A stretch of DNA of 40,948 nucleotides from an uncultured Lachnospiraceae bacterium (GCA_910586275.1 CAJUIM010000013.1:1-40948); one strand, 5' to 3'; shown: positions 1-8,497, numbered from the stretch's first letter. The notes: generated from the letters alone by a model not told the origin. Translations and numbers: made by a program.

Positions 1-90
1 GCGTTTTTCGAAGGTCCGAGTTAAAAACATTGTTCCTGATGCGGGCTGCGGCTTATGTTTATGACTTTGTGTAAAAACAACGTTCCTGAT
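1..90. repeat. Partial copy of the 30592-30727 palindromic repeat
   Basis: Bases 1-71 align, with scattered substitutions, to the loop and right arm of the palindrome at 30660-30730. The shared landmarks are GCGTTTTT, AAGGTCCGAGT, AAAAACAT, GTTCCTGA and GGCTGYGGCTTA. The left half would lie before the window start. At 72-90 a further short piece resembling AAAAACATCGTTCCTGA follows, so the right edge looks decayed or rearranged. No gene is visible in 1-131. Confidence 0.7.
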
Positions 91-131
91 ACAATGAAGC
101 ATGGTGTCAGATGCCGGAGCGGATGGTGCAT

Positions 132-223
132 ATAAAATACAAATGGAGCCAATTAAAATTGGCTCCATTCTTTTAAATGTAAAAGGGGAATTTTACATGT
201 ACAAACACCTGAGTGCTTTGTAC
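132..223 (-). ncRNA. Candidate small RNA, copy 1 (UUCCCC hairpin)
   Basis: On the minus strand a promoter at 231-259 predicts a start near 223, exactly where a hairpin with stem GTACAAA/TTTGTAC begins. Next comes an 8-bp stem ATGTAAAA/TTTTACAT (177-198) closing a TTCCCC loop. Then comes an intrinsic terminator with stem AATGGAGCCAATT/AATTGGCTCCATT (142-169) followed by a T-rich tract. No credible ORF or ribosome binding site is visible. The central 22 bp are identical to those of the candidate at 30306-30379, while the other hairpins differ. C-rich loops that can pair with Shine-Dalgarno sequences are known in RsaE/RoxS-type Firmicutes sRNAs; assigning this RNA a similar role is inference. 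Confidence 0.6.
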
Positions 224-230
224 ATTTGTT

Positions 231-259
231 ATGATAACATATGACAGAGGGAATGTCAA
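231..259 (-). promoter_or_regulatory. Promoter of small RNA copy 1
   Basis: Read on the minus strand there is a perfect -35 TTGACA (254-259), a 17-bp spacer and a -10 TATCAT (231-236). The predicted start falls at the first hairpin of the small RNA, and no coding start follows. Confidence 0.65.
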
Positions 260-416
260 CGGCATATTTTAGTCCAGATAATGGTTTGCAATAGTCCGGC
301 TTGTGGTCTTTTCCTTGCAATCAGGGCAACGAAAGGCCTTGCTTTTCGGCAATGACATTGTACCTTTAGCAGGGCAGGGAACTGCCTGTGTTTTTGTGTG
401 CAGGCCGGCAATTAAA

Positions 417-450
417 AATCCCCAGGCAGCAAATTTGCTGCCTGGGGATT
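417..450 (-). terminator. Intrinsic terminator of the secreted-protein gene
   Basis: This is a perfect inverted repeat with stem AATCCCCAGGCAGC/GCTGCCTGGGGATT. On the minus strand it is followed by a T-run (TTTTTAATT). It lies 24 bp after the stop codon of the gene at 474-1268. Confidence 0.85.
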
Positions 451-473
451 TAGCATGTCTTACAAGACAAATC

Positions 474-1268
474 TTAGTATACGATGGAGTAAGAACCGAA
501 TACTTTTGTATTGATTGTAAGTGTCTTGGAATCCGTATCTACGTCATTCATGATGACAGCCTTGCCATCTTTGTCAATTGCAAGAATGGAGTAGCTGTGG
601 TTTGCGTTCATAAGACGGCCAGGAAGTGCGAAAGTAATGGTTACAGGTTCGGAAGAAGATGTAATCTTAGTAACGACACCTCTCTTCGTAATGCTGTATA
701 AATCCATGTTCACATAACCAGCTACAGTCTTGCCTGCTGCTGTTGCTGCAGACTGAAGGGCTGCCTTGGAAGCTTTGTCACGGTTATCGCAGATATAAGA
801 ACGAATATTTGTTCCGGCTTTGATTTCCGCATCGCTTAAGCCGATTGCAGACGCAAGAACGTCCTTAGGTGTTGTGATAGCGGTTCCTTTAACGGAAGTA
901 GCGGTAAAGATGCCGCCTACCGTAGATTTAACGCGGCTGTTGCCGATCACTACCGTGCTTGCGCTGGCTGAATTAACAACAGGTGCTTCGGAAGAACCGG
1001 AATCAGACGAACCTGAACCAGTACTTGTGCTGGGTGCGGACGGCTGATTGCCTGAAACAGATCCGGAACCTGTGCTGTTGTCGGTATCTGTATCCGTGTT
1101 GTTATCAGTATCTGTGTCAGTGTCAGTATCCGTATCTGTGTCGCCGGTACCAGGTATATCAGCGGAAACAGATGCGTTAGCGCTGATGGGGTCTGCAAAT
1201 GTAATCGGAATACAAAGTGCAGCACTTACGGCTACTGCCAACAGTTTGTTAATAGTTTTTCTTTTCAT
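474..1268 (-). CDS. Secreted protein with Thr-Asp repeats, unknown function
   Basis: This is a 264-residue protein. Residues 1-32 form a Sec signal peptide: KRK, a hydrophobic run LLAVAVSAALCIPI, and a likely cut near ANA-SVS. Residues 43-60 are a (Thr-Asp)n tract with a few Asn. A Ser/Gly/Thr/Pro-rich linker runs to about residue 95. A folded C-terminal domain follows (about 100-264, ending in FGSYSIVY). No LPXTG motif, transmembrane anchor or catalytic motif is seen, so it is probably released or held non-covalently. The start is supported by GGAGGG a few bases upstream. It is a single-gene unit with its own promoter (1325-1353) and terminator (417-450). I do not recognise the C-terminal domain. 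The TD repeat is short-period and could vary in length between strains. Confidence 0.85.
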   Translation of the reverse strand: MKRKTINKLLAVAVSAALCIPITFADPISANASVSADIPGTGDTDTDTDTDTDTDNNTDTDTDNSTGSGSVSGNQPSAPSTSTGSGSSDSGSSEAPVVNSASASTVVIGNSRVKSTVGGIFTATSVKGTAITTPKDVLASAIGLSDAEIKAGTNIRSYICDNRDKASKAALQSAATAAGKTVAGYVNMDLYSITKRGVVTKITSSSEPVTITFALPGRLMNANHSYSILAIDKDGKAVIMNDVDTDSKTLTINTKVFGSYSIVY

Positions 1269-1324
1269 TGGAAAAACCCTCCTTTGATAGTTGAAAATAT
1301 GTAAGTTTTACTCTACAAGAAGTT

Positions 1325-1353
1325 ATTTTATAATTTCGTATACTTATTGTCAA
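1325..1353 (-). promoter_or_regulatory. Promoter of the secreted-protein gene
   Basis: On the minus strand there is a consensus -35 TTGACA (1348-1353), a 17-bp spacer and a -10 TAAAAT (1325-1330). It lies about 57 bp upstream of the start codon, leaving a moderate AT-rich leader. Confidence 0.75.
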
Positions 1354-1395
1354 GAGAGAAAAATGTTTTTTCTGGTCTTTTTTATATACAATATA

Positions 1396-1467
1396 AAAAG
1401 TTTGCCTGTTACAGCAGTCCTATGGTAAAGATCAGCTGCCATACCTTCAGGACGCTTAACAGGCAAA
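1396..1467 (-). terminator. Terminator after the GH31 gene
   Basis: The outer stem TTTGCCTGTTA/TAACAGGCAAA (1402-1412 and 1457-1467) encloses a second inverted pair TATGG/CCATA. On the minus strand a T5 run follows. It lies about 20 bp past the GH31 stop codon and separates that gene from the secreted-protein promoter. Confidence 0.7.
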
Positions 1468-1487
1468 ATGTTATTTTATGAGATATT

Positions 1488-3830
1488 TTATACGCTGACT
1501 ACAAAGTCATGGGTTCCGCTCAGCCGTATGAGACTGTCCCGGCCATCTACCGTAAGGCTCATTACGGAGGCGGCGGTAGCCTGCACATTCACTAAGCGCA
1601 GAGTGTAGCTTTTCTCCGTCTCCACATGGATCTTGATTTCATTTCCTTGTTTTAATGCGGTAATCTGCAGTTCCGGTTTCCGGTTCATGCCGTAGATAAC
1701 GGAAGCGGCTTCCGTTCCGTCCTGCAGCGCATAGATCTTCAGTTCCGTATTCTCGCCGTAATCGTAATCAGGCCTGTCATCTCGGGAACCTATGGCAATG
1801 ATGGAATTTTCCTTTACCATAAGGGGAATGCTTAAATAGCCGTGTTTTTCGGTCATCCATCTGCCGCCCTGTACTTCCTCTCCCGTGAAGAAATTGGTCC
1901 AAGTGCCTGCGGGCAGGTAATATTCTGCCATTCCTTCTTCGTTAAAGATGGGGGCCACCAAAAGGCAGTCTCCCAGCATATACTGTTTGTCAATATAATG
2001 GCAGGTTTTGTCTTCCGGATATTCCAGTACCATGCTTCTCATGGTGGGGATGCCGCTGGCAGAGGTATCTATGGCTGTTTTATATAAATAAGGCATCAGC
2101 TTTGCCTTGAAGCGGGTGAAGTAGCGGACTACGCTTACTGCCTCGTCATCATAAACCCAGGGGACACGGTAGGAAGTGCTGCCATGGAGGCGGCTATGGG
2201 AAGAGAGCAGGCCGAAAGCTACCCAGCGTTTGTATACATCTGCCGTGGAAGTATGTTCAAATCCGCCGATGTCATGCGCCCAATAGCCGAATCCCGACAT
2301 CATCAGCGAGAGTCCGCCGCGCAGGCTTTCTTCCATGGATTCATAGTCGGACCAGCAGTCTCCGCCCCAGTGGACAGGGAATTTCTGTCCGCCTACCGTG
2401 GCAGAACGGGCAAACAATACGGCTTCTCCTTTGCCGCGTTTCCGTTCCAGCAGTTCATATACGCATTTATTATATAGGTAGGTATAATAGTTGTGCATTT
2501 TCTTCGGGTCGGAGCCGTCGGAATAGACGATGTTTTCGGAAGGGATCCTTTCGCCGAAGTCTGTTTTGAAACAGTCCACGCCCATGTCCAAGAGTGTTTC
2601 CAACTTATCCTGAAACCAGCGGTATGCTTGCGGATTGGTGAAATCCACGATAGCCATGCCGGGCTGCCACATATCCCACTGCCATACCTGACCGTTGGAA
2701 CGTCTGATAAAGTATCCTTTCTTTGCTCCTTCGTCAAAGAGCACGGATTCTTGTGCAATATAGGAGTTAATCCATACACAGATATTCAGCCCTTTGGCCT
2801 TGATACGCTGCAGCATGCCTGAGGGGTCGGGGAAAACTCTGCTGTCCCATAGGAAGTCGGACCAGTGGAAATCTTTCATCCAGAAGCAGTCAAAGTGGAA
2901 AGTGCGCAGGGGGATGCCGCGGTTTATCATCCCGTCTACGAAACTCATGACCGTTTTCTCGTCATAATTGGTGGTAAAGGAGGTAGACAGCCATAAGCCG
3001 AAGGTCCAGGGAGCCGGGAGGCTCGGTTTGCCGGTCAGGTCCGTATATCGAGTCAGCACATCTTTCATGCCGGGGCCATTAATAAGGAAATAATCCAGAT
3101 AACCGCCTTCCACGGAGAATTCCGTCCTTGTGACCATTTCCGTGCCCACTTCAAAGGATACCATTTCCGGATGGTTTACAAGGACGCCGTAACCTTTGTT
3201 TGTCAGGAAAAAGGGGATATTTTTGTAGGACTGCTCCGTGCTGGTACCGCCGTCCGCGTTCCAGATATCCACGCTCTGGCCGTTCTTCACAAAGGGAGTG
3301 AACCGTTCGCCCATGCCGTATACCAGTTCCCCTACGGACAGGGAAAGCATCTGGCGCATGTAAGTTTCTTCGTTGTCGCCTTTGTCATAGGCATCTCCTT
3401 TCCAGTCTGTCTTCATAAGGGCAAGATCACGGCCTGTGCTTGCGGTGATTGGCTTCCCGTTCCTGGAATAGGACATGGACCAGTTCTTTTTTGTTATAGT
3501 AAGCGTCAGAGAGCCGCTGGAAATAACGATTTCCTCTTCCGAATCCCGGACATTGAGCGGCAGTTCCTCCGTAAGTTCCAGTTCAAAGGAGGGGGAATTC
3601 TGCAGGCTCCCTTTGTGATGGTAGGTGCGCACTCTCAGTATTTCAGTGGCTGGGGAAGTGATTTCCAACGTCAGGTTGATGCCGCCTAAAGTATCGCCGC
3701 GCCTTATGATGTGGTGGGTGGGGGCGAGCAAAGTGACTTTCGTATCCTCGATTTTCGTGAAATAGACTTCCTGCGGCGCAAAGCAGGCACAGCCTTCCTT
3801 TTGCAGCCAGCATCCGTTGCTGAATTTCAT
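1488..3830 (-). CDS. yicI: GH31 alpha-xylosidase, YicI type
   Basis: This 780-residue cytoplasmic glycoside hydrolase of family 31 probably releases alpha-linked xylose from the non-reducing end of xyloglucan oligosaccharides (isoprimeverose units). The nucleophile motif KTDFGERIP is present with Asp424, and the acid/base motif WGGDCWSDYESM with Asp491; these correspond in spacing to Asp416 and Asp482 of E. coli YicI. The KTDFGERIP form is typical of the alpha-xylosidase branch rather than alpha-glucosidases. An N-terminal beta-sandwich (about 1-260), TIM barrel (about 270-600) and C-terminal beta domains fit the YicI length of 772. There is no signal peptide. AGAAAGGA precedes the ATG. It is transcribed away from the sensor kinase gene, with palindrome A between them. 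Alpha-glucosidase activity is the main alternative. Confidence 0.9.
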   Translation of the reverse strand: MKFSNGCWLQKEGCACFAPQEVYFTKIEDTKVTLLAPTHHIIRRGDTLGGINLTLEITSPATEILRVRTYHHKGSLQNSPSFELELTEELPLNVRDSEEEIVISSGSLTLTITKKNWSMSYSRNGKPITASTGRDLALMKTDWKGDAYDKGDNEETYMRQMLSLSVGELVYGMGERFTPFVKNGQSVDIWNADGGTSTEQSYKNIPFFLTNKGYGVLVNHPEMVSFEVGTEMVTRTEFSVEGGYLDYFLINGPGMKDVLTRYTDLTGKPSLPAPWTFGLWLSTSFTTNYDEKTVMSFVDGMINRGIPLRTFHFDCFWMKDFHWSDFLWDSRVFPDPSGMLQRIKAKGLNICVWINSYIAQESVLFDEGAKKGYFIRRSNGQVWQWDMWQPGMAIVDFTNPQAYRWFQDKLETLLDMGVDCFKTDFGERIPSENIVYSDGSDPKKMHNYYTYLYNKCVYELLERKRGKGEAVLFARSATVGGQKFPVHWGGDCWSDYESMEESLRGGLSLMMSGFGYWAHDIGGFEHTSTADVYKRWVAFGLLSSHSRLHGSTSYRVPWVYDDEAVSVVRYFTRFKAKLMPYLYKTAIDTSASGIPTMRSMVLEYPEDKTCHYIDKQYMLGDCLLVAPIFNEEGMAEYYLPAGTWTNFFTGEEVQGGRWMTEKHGYLSIPLMVKENSIIAIGSRDDRPDYDYGENTELKIYALQDGTEAASVIYGMNRKPELQITALKQGNEIKIHVETEKSYTLRLVNVQATAASVMSLTVDGRDSLIRLSGTHDFVVSV

Positions 3831-3935
3831 AATATATCAAATCCTTTCTGTTATATTTTTGTGACAGTGTCCGATTGGGCGGTAAAGCACCGTCGGCCGT
3901 TCGGCAGTTTCCGGGCACAAAATCCTATGTTTCTC

Positions 3936-3941
3936 ATTATA
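3936..3941 (-). promoter_or_regulatory. Candidate -10 element for the GH31 gene
   Basis: TATAAT is present on the minus strand about 105 bp upstream of the GH31 start. No good -35 is seen at 16-18 bp, which would fit a promoter needing an activator such as the YesN-type regulator; that link is inference. Confidence 0.35.
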
Positions 3942-3982
3942 GTAAAAAAGAGGGGGCATGTATATAGTTTTGGCTAAAATCA

Positions 3983-4409
3983 CACGGAAATCAATTTTCG
4001 GCTTTATGCCTGCGCCGGCATTTCCGCTCAGAGCATCGGCAGGGACAGTCTGCTCCGCATGGCAGTCTCCCGGCATGGCGATCCCTTCCGTCCGGCGGCT
4101 GCGGTATCTTGTGTTTTCAGTCCGGCATAAAAAATGGGGATTTCTAACTGTTTTTTCCGGCAGAATGGATGCCACGGCGGCTAAACTCCCTTCGGTCAGA
4201 CAACGCCGCCTGAAACGGCAGCCATTCTGCCGGAAAAAGCAGTAAGAAATACCTCCATTTTTTCTGAGGAACGGAAAACACAAGATACCGCAGCCGCCGG
4301 ACGGAAGGGATCGCCATGCCGGGAGACTGCCATGCGGAGCAGACTGTCCCTGCCGATGCTCTGAGCGGAAATGCCGGCGCAGGCATAAAGCCGAAAATTG
4401 ATTTCCGTG
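3983..4409. repeat. Palindrome A: long variable-arm inverted repeat with conserved core
   Basis: This is a 427-bp palindrome centred near 4196. The outer arms 3983-4118 and 4274-4409 are perfect inverted copies over 136 bp. Between them lies a core that also occurs in palindromes B and C: left block ATTTCTAACTGTTTT (4140-4154), centre CGGCGGCTAAACTCCC... to ...CAACGCCGCCTG (about 4176-4212), right block GCAGTAAGAAAT (4239-4250). Between these blocks is a short stem, CCGGCAGAATGG/CCATTCTGCCGG, specific to this copy. The arms share no recognisable similarity with those of B or C. It sits between two divergent genes, so it is not a simple 3' terminator. Apparent open frames inside read the two arms as the same peptide on opposite strands and are not believable genes. 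Confidence 0.9.
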
Positions 4410-4460
4410 CTAAAATCATTTCTGAAGGGGGCTGCGGCGTAAGTTAATGACATGATCTGG

Positions 4461-4490
4461 TTTACAAATGTTTTCATACATGTATATACT
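4461..4490 (+). promoter_or_regulatory. Candidate promoter of the sensor kinase gene
   Basis: TTTACA (4461-4466), an 18-bp spacer and TATACT (4485-4490). It lies about 90 bp before the chosen start codon and just outside palindrome A. Confidence 0.5.
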
Positions 4491-4580
4491 TGTTTATGCT
4501 TTAAGGCGTGTGAAAATTGTTTTCTGGCAGATGTGGGGAATGGATTTCCAAACACGCTCCGGCACGGAAGGAGAGGCAGG

Positions 4581-6407
4581 ATGAAAAAGGACGGAAAGAA
4601 AAGGAAAGCAAAAAGGCTGCATATACTTCGCTCATTTAGACAGTCCGGCATAAAGGCGCAGCTGTATACGGTTTATTTTCTGGCGCTGATTTTGCCGATT
4701 ACGGTAATCGGTATATTTTTGGTGTGGAACACTAACAGGCTGCTGACCAATTATCATTGGGATTTGCTGGAAGCGGATAATTCCAGGGTACGGAGCATTC
4801 TGTTTGAGATAACTACACAGGTATATAATATTTCGGAAGATTTGGCGTTCGATGAAGACATACAGGATGTGCTGCGGACTGTGCATGGCACGCAGAAGGC
4901 TATGGCGGAAAAGGCGGACAGGGTTCTGGCTTTGGACAGCTATAGCTATAACTATGCGGAAATAGAGGAACTGCTTATTTTTACGGATAACATTACGGTA
5001 CATGACTATAAACAGTTCCGCTATGCGGATGAGGAAATAAGGAATAAGAAATGGTATCGGCGGGCACTGAGTCAGTCCAGCGTATTCTGGACGCCGGTGA
5101 TGAACAGCGACAAGTACGGAAATGAATATTGGAGTCTTTGCCTAGTGAGGAAGATTCCTGTCCTGTCTTCCGATTACCATGCGGTATTGGTCATCAAGGT
5201 CAGCGATAATTATCTTCATACGAGAATCGGCAGCCCGGAATACAGTTCCATGGTGTCGGTGGACAGGGAACCTGTCTTTTTCAGTTCCGACAGAAGCGCA
5301 TATGGCATTGCCCAGTCAGCGCCCATTGATTATGGGGAAAAATATTATAAGTATGCGGGAAAGATGGAAATAGAGGATAGCATATGTTTTGTGGATGTGT
5401 CCGCGCTCCCTATGTACCAGTCGGATTCCATTGTCTATATAACGACTATGAATATGCAGGTGTCGGAAAGCGTAAGGAACATTACGGCAATCTGTGTTTT
5501 GATTATATTGGCCAATATTTTGGTGCCGGGCATTTTCATCCGCTATTTTACTTCTTATTTTGCTTCTCGGGTGCTGACGCTGCGTCAGGCAATGCATCAG
5601 GCCAGCAACGAGGATTATGAATTTGCCGCTGCGGTAAGAGGCAGGGACGAACTGTCGGAAGTGTTTTCCGATTTGGAAATTATGGTGCAGAGGATTAAGG
5701 AGAAGGATGCCGGGATGTATGAGGCGCGCATTAAAGAAAAGGAACTGCTTAATCAGCAGCAGGAGATGGAGTTCAAAATGCTGGCCAGCCAGATCAACCC
5801 GCATTTCCTTTATAATACATTGGAAACTATCCGCATGAGGGCATTTACGGCAGGGGACAGGGATGCGGCCAGGGCAATTAAGATGCTGGGGAAATCGCTG
5901 CGGTATGTATTGGACAATACAGGGAAGGTGGTCACCACGCTGGACAAGGAGCTGGAGCATGTGGAAAATTATCTTGCCATTCAGAAACTTCGGTTCGGGG
6001 AAAAATTCAGCAGCTTTTTTGAAATAGAGGAAGATGTGGAACCGGAAAAAATATTCATCCTGCCGCTGATTCTGCAGCCCATTGTGGAAAATGCCGTTCT
6101 GCATGGACTGGAGGAAAAGGAAAGCGGCGGGGAAATCCGGATTCACATATATATCCGGCAGGAATTTTTCTTTATCGATGTGGAGGATAACGGATGCGGG
6201 ATGGAAGAGGAGGAACTGAATAAGCTGCGCTGCAGCATAGAAGTGAAGGATATCGGCAGGAGCAAAAGCATCGGGCTTTATAATATCGGTCAGCGGCTAA
6301 GCCTGCATTATGGCGGCGCGCGCAATATAAGGATATATTCGGAAAGCGGAAAGGGCACTATGGTCAGACTGACTTTCTTTTTGGAAAAGATGAAAAATGT
6401 AAGGTAA
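4581..6407 (+). CDS. YesM-family sensor histidine kinase
   Basis: This 608-residue membrane sensor kinase probably detects an extracellular sugar signal and phosphorylates the YesN-type regulator at 10311-11867. TM1 spans about 27-49 and TM2 about 299-323, enclosing a roughly 250-residue extracytoplasmic sensor domain. A HAMP-like linker follows. The His_kinase domain has the phospho-acceptor in SQINPHFLYNTL (His408). The HATPase domain has QPIVENAVLHG (about 499-509), VEDNGCGM and GLYNIGQRL. I chose the start MKKDGKK at 4581 because AAGGAGAGG lies just upstream; an in-frame ATG at 4452 would add 43 residues unlike the family and has no ribosome site. The LplB/LplC/LplA transporter genes follow directly, the usual arrangement for this family. 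Confidence 0.92.
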   Translation: MKKDGKKRKAKRLHILRSFRQSGIKAQLYTVYFLALILPITVIGIFLVWNTNRLLTNYHWDLLEADNSRVRSILFEITTQVYNISEDLAFDEDIQDVLRTVHGTQKAMAEKADRVLALDSYSYNYAEIEELLIFTDNITVHDYKQFRYADEEIRNKKWYRRALSQSSVFWTPVMNSDKYGNEYWSLCLVRKIPVLSSDYHAVLVIKVSDNYLHTRIGSPEYSSMVSVDREPVFFSSDRSAYGIAQSAPIDYGEKYYKYAGKMEIEDSICFVDVSALPMYQSDSIVYITTMNMQVSESVRNITAICVLIILANILVPGIFIRYFTSYFASRVLTLRQAMHQASNEDYEFAAAVRGRDELSEVFSDLEIMVQRIKEKDAGMYEARIKEKELLNQQQEMEFKMLASQINPHFLYNTLETIRMRAFTAGDRDAARAIKMLGKSLRYVLDNTGKVVTTLDKELEHVENYLAIQKLRFGEKFSSFFEIEEDVEPEKIFILPLILQPIVENAVLHGLEEKESGGEIRIHIYIRQEFFFIDVEDNGCGMEEEELNKLRCSIEVKDIGRSKSIGLYNIGQRLSLHYGGARNIRIYSESGKGTMVRLTFFLEKMKNVR

Positions 6408-6450
6408 TTTTAGTAAATTATTTATGGTATTTTTATTTTTTTCCCTTTTG

Positions 6451-6456
6451 TATAAT
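6451..6456 (+). promoter_or_regulatory. Candidate -10 of the transporter operon
   Basis: A perfect TATAAT sits 57 bp before the permease start. Upstream is a T-rich tract with no recognisable -35, again consistent with activator dependence. A leader with AAGGGG (6473-6478) follows. Confidence 0.4.
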
Positions 6457-6512
6457 AAATGCAGTTAAAAACAAGGGGTGATCCTTGAAAAATGAATAAG
6501 GAGGTAGTGGAG

Positions 6513-7448
6513 ATGAAAGCCAAGAACAAGGAAGTAGTGATTAAGCAGAAGTTCAGCATGGACCTGATGTGGAAACAGAGGTATTTGCTGCTGATGTCGG
6601 TTCCTTTTGTCATATGGCTGATTGTTTTCAAGTACATACCGTTATGGGGATGGACAATGGCGTTTCAGGAAGTGAAGCCGAAGACTTTTGCGCAGCCGAT
6701 ATGGGAACGGCCGTTTGTCGGATTTGATAACTTCATCAAAGCTTTTACGGACAGAATGTTCGGACAGACTATGGTGAATACAATCGGGCTCAGCATTCTC
6801 GGCATTGCGTTGGGCACGGTGATGGCAATTGTATTTGCGCTGATGCTGAACGAAATCCGTTTTAACAGGTTTAAGAAAGCGACGCAGACTATTTCTTACC
6901 TGCCCCATTTCGTTTCGTGGGTAGTTATCGCCAGCATTGCAAAGATGGTACTGAATGACGGCGGCATGCTGGATACGATGTTAGGCACAAGGCTGCAGCT
7001 TATGAGCACGAACTCGCCGGTGTTCTGGCTGACGGTCTGCATCATCAATGTATGGAAGGAAGTAGGCTGGGATGCTATCGTGTATCTTTCCGCCATGGCC
7101 GGCATAGACCAAGGTTTGTATGAGGCGGCAAAAGTGGATGGGGCCAGCCGTCTGAAGCGGATCTGGCATATCACTCTTCCGGGCATTAAGCCAACCGTAG
7201 TGGTTTTGCTGATTATGAGCATAGGAAGTGCGCTGAATGTAGGAATGGAACGTCAGATGCTTCTGAGCAACGGCATTGTACAGGATCATGCAATGGTACT
7301 TTCTTGGTTCTCCTATGTCAGAGGCATCGGAAACAGCAACTATGGTTTAGGTACTGCAATCGGTATGTTCCAATCGGTAGTCGGGATTCTATTGCTGTTT
7401 ATCGCAAACAAAGTGGCTGGATGGCTGGGTGAGAGCAGACTGATTTAA
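6513..7448 (+). CDS. ABC sugar transporter permease, LplB/YteP type
   Basis: This is a 311-residue inner-membrane permease of the binding-protein-dependent carbohydrate ABC family. About six hydrophobic helices are visible, the first being LLLMSVPFVIWLIVFKYIPL. The ATPase-docking EAA loop is EAAKVDGASRLKRIWHITLP. It should pair with the permease at 7462-8340 and the binding protein at 8498. Two starts are possible. ATG 6492 has AAGGGG upstream; ATG 6513 has AAGGAGG (6498-6504) at an ideal 8 nt and is preferred. No ATPase gene is present locally; LplB/LplC systems often use a shared MsmX-type ATPase encoded elsewhere. Confidence 0.92.
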   Translation: MKAKNKEVVIKQKFSMDLMWKQRYLLLMSVPFVIWLIVFKYIPLWGWTMAFQEVKPKTFAQPIWERPFVGFDNFIKAFTDRMFGQTMVNTIGLSILGIALGTVMAIVFALMLNEIRFNRFKKATQTISYLPHFVSWVVIASIAKMVLNDGGMLDTMLGTRLQLMSTNSPVFWLTVCIINVWKEVGWDAIVYLSAMAGIDQGLYEAAKVDGASRLKRIWHITLPGIKPTVVVLLIMSIGSALNVGMERQMLLSNGIVQDHAMVLSWFSYVRGIGNSNYGLGTAIGMFQSVVGILLLFIANKVAGWLGESRLI

Positions 7449-7461
7449 GGAGGAACGGACT

Positions 7462-8340
7462 GTGAAGAGTGCAAAAATTAAAAGCAAAGACAATATTCTG
7501 GATTACATATTGCTGGCTGTATTTCTGTTTATTATCGTTATTACATTGTATCCGTTTTTGAACGTGCTTGCAATATCATTTAACGATCCCATTGACACGA
7601 TGCGCAATATTAACTTTATTTTCCCCAGAGAGTTTACTGTCAGCAACTATGCGTATGTGTTCAAGGAAAATAATCTGATTCAGCCCTTGTTTCTGTCAGT
7701 GGCAAGGACAGTGCTGGGCGCCGGAATCGGCGTGATATGTACGGCTATGCTGGCGTATGTGCTGAGCCGGAAAGACTTTTATTTCAATAAAGTGTTCACT
7801 GTTCTGTTTGTCATTACCATGTATGTCAGCGGTGGGCTGATTCCGGAATATCTGCTGCTGATGCGGACTCTGAAGATGGGGAATAATTTTTTGGTATATA
7901 TTGTTCCCGGCCTGATCTGGGTCTATAACCTTATTCTGGTGCGTTCTTTTATCGAAGGGCTTCCCATAGCCCTGCAGGAGGCGGCCAGAGTGGACGGGGC
8001 AAACGATTTTATTATATGGGCAAGGATTGTCCTGCCTCTCTGTAAGCCGGTGCTGGCTACAGTGGCATTGTTCATGGCAGTAGGCCAGTGGAACTCCTTT
8101 ATGGATACTTACCTTTATGCCAAGGAACTGCCCACCCTGCAGTATGTGCTGTATGAAATTATGGAAAAGGCGACCATTAAGATTGACCCCCATGCAGCGG
8201 AACAGATGAAGAATGCAGTATCGCCGCTTTCCGTGCGTATGGCAATCACCATTATCGCCACGGTGCCTATTATCATCGTATATCCTTTCCTGCAGAAATA
8301 TTTTGTAGGGGGCATGACGGTGGGAGCGGTTAAGGACTGA
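7462..8340 (+). CDS. ABC sugar transporter permease, LplC/YtcP type
   Basis: This is a 292-residue second permease of the same transporter, with about six helices (first: YILLAVFLFIIVITLYPFL). The EAA loop is EAARVDGANDFIIWARIVLP, and the C-terminal helix pair ends at VPIIIVYPFLQKYFVGG. The start is GTG with AAGGAGG (7447-7453) 8 nt upstream. It follows the first permease by 13 bp, so the two are certainly co-transcribed. LplC-type permeases take complex or oligomeric sugars in known examples (for instance rhamnogalacturonan and other plant polymer fragments). An oligosaccharide substrate here is inferred from the neighbouring hydrolases. Confidence 0.92.
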   Translation: MKSAKIKSKDNILDYILLAVFLFIIVITLYPFLNVLAISFNDPIDTMRNINFIFPREFTVSNYAYVFKENNLIQPLFLSVARTVLGAGIGVICTAMLAYVLSRKDFYFNKVFTVLFVITMYVSGGLIPEYLLLMRTLKMGNNFLVYIVPGLIWVYNLILVRSFIEGLPIALQEAARVDGANDFIIWARIVLPLCKPVLATVALFMAVGQWNSFMDTYLYAKELPTLQYVLYEIMEKATIKIDPHAAEQMKNAVSPLSVRMAITIIATVPIIIVYPFLQKYFVGGMTVGAVKD

Positions 8341-8497
8341 CGGAGAAGTTTTGCGGGAAACCGATCGCTGCCGGAGAGCATGCTTTACCGCTTCCCGGCA
8401 GGGGTTTCATATCCTGCCTGCGCGGAAAAACGGAATGCAGAAAGGCATGGACATGAAAGAACAGGCAGGATGAACAAATAAAGAAGGGAGAAAAATT

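Noticed and set aside
190..226. Ten-codon minus-strand mini-ORF starting ATGTACAAA inside small RNA copy 1
   Set aside because: No ribosome site lies upstream, and the second copy of the RNA does not keep the frame. Structure is the better explanation.
303..701. Plus-strand ORF of 132 codons over the secreted-protein gene
   Set aside because: It overlaps the terminator and the C-terminal part of the minus-strand gene, which has a promoter, ribosome site and signal peptide. The plus frame has no such support.
3958..4245. Open frames of about 90 residues across palindrome A and the similar ones in palindrome C
   Set aside because: They read the inverted arms as the same peptide on both strands and share only the palindrome-core translation between loci. 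No ribosome sites or family matches are visible, and the DNA structure explains them.
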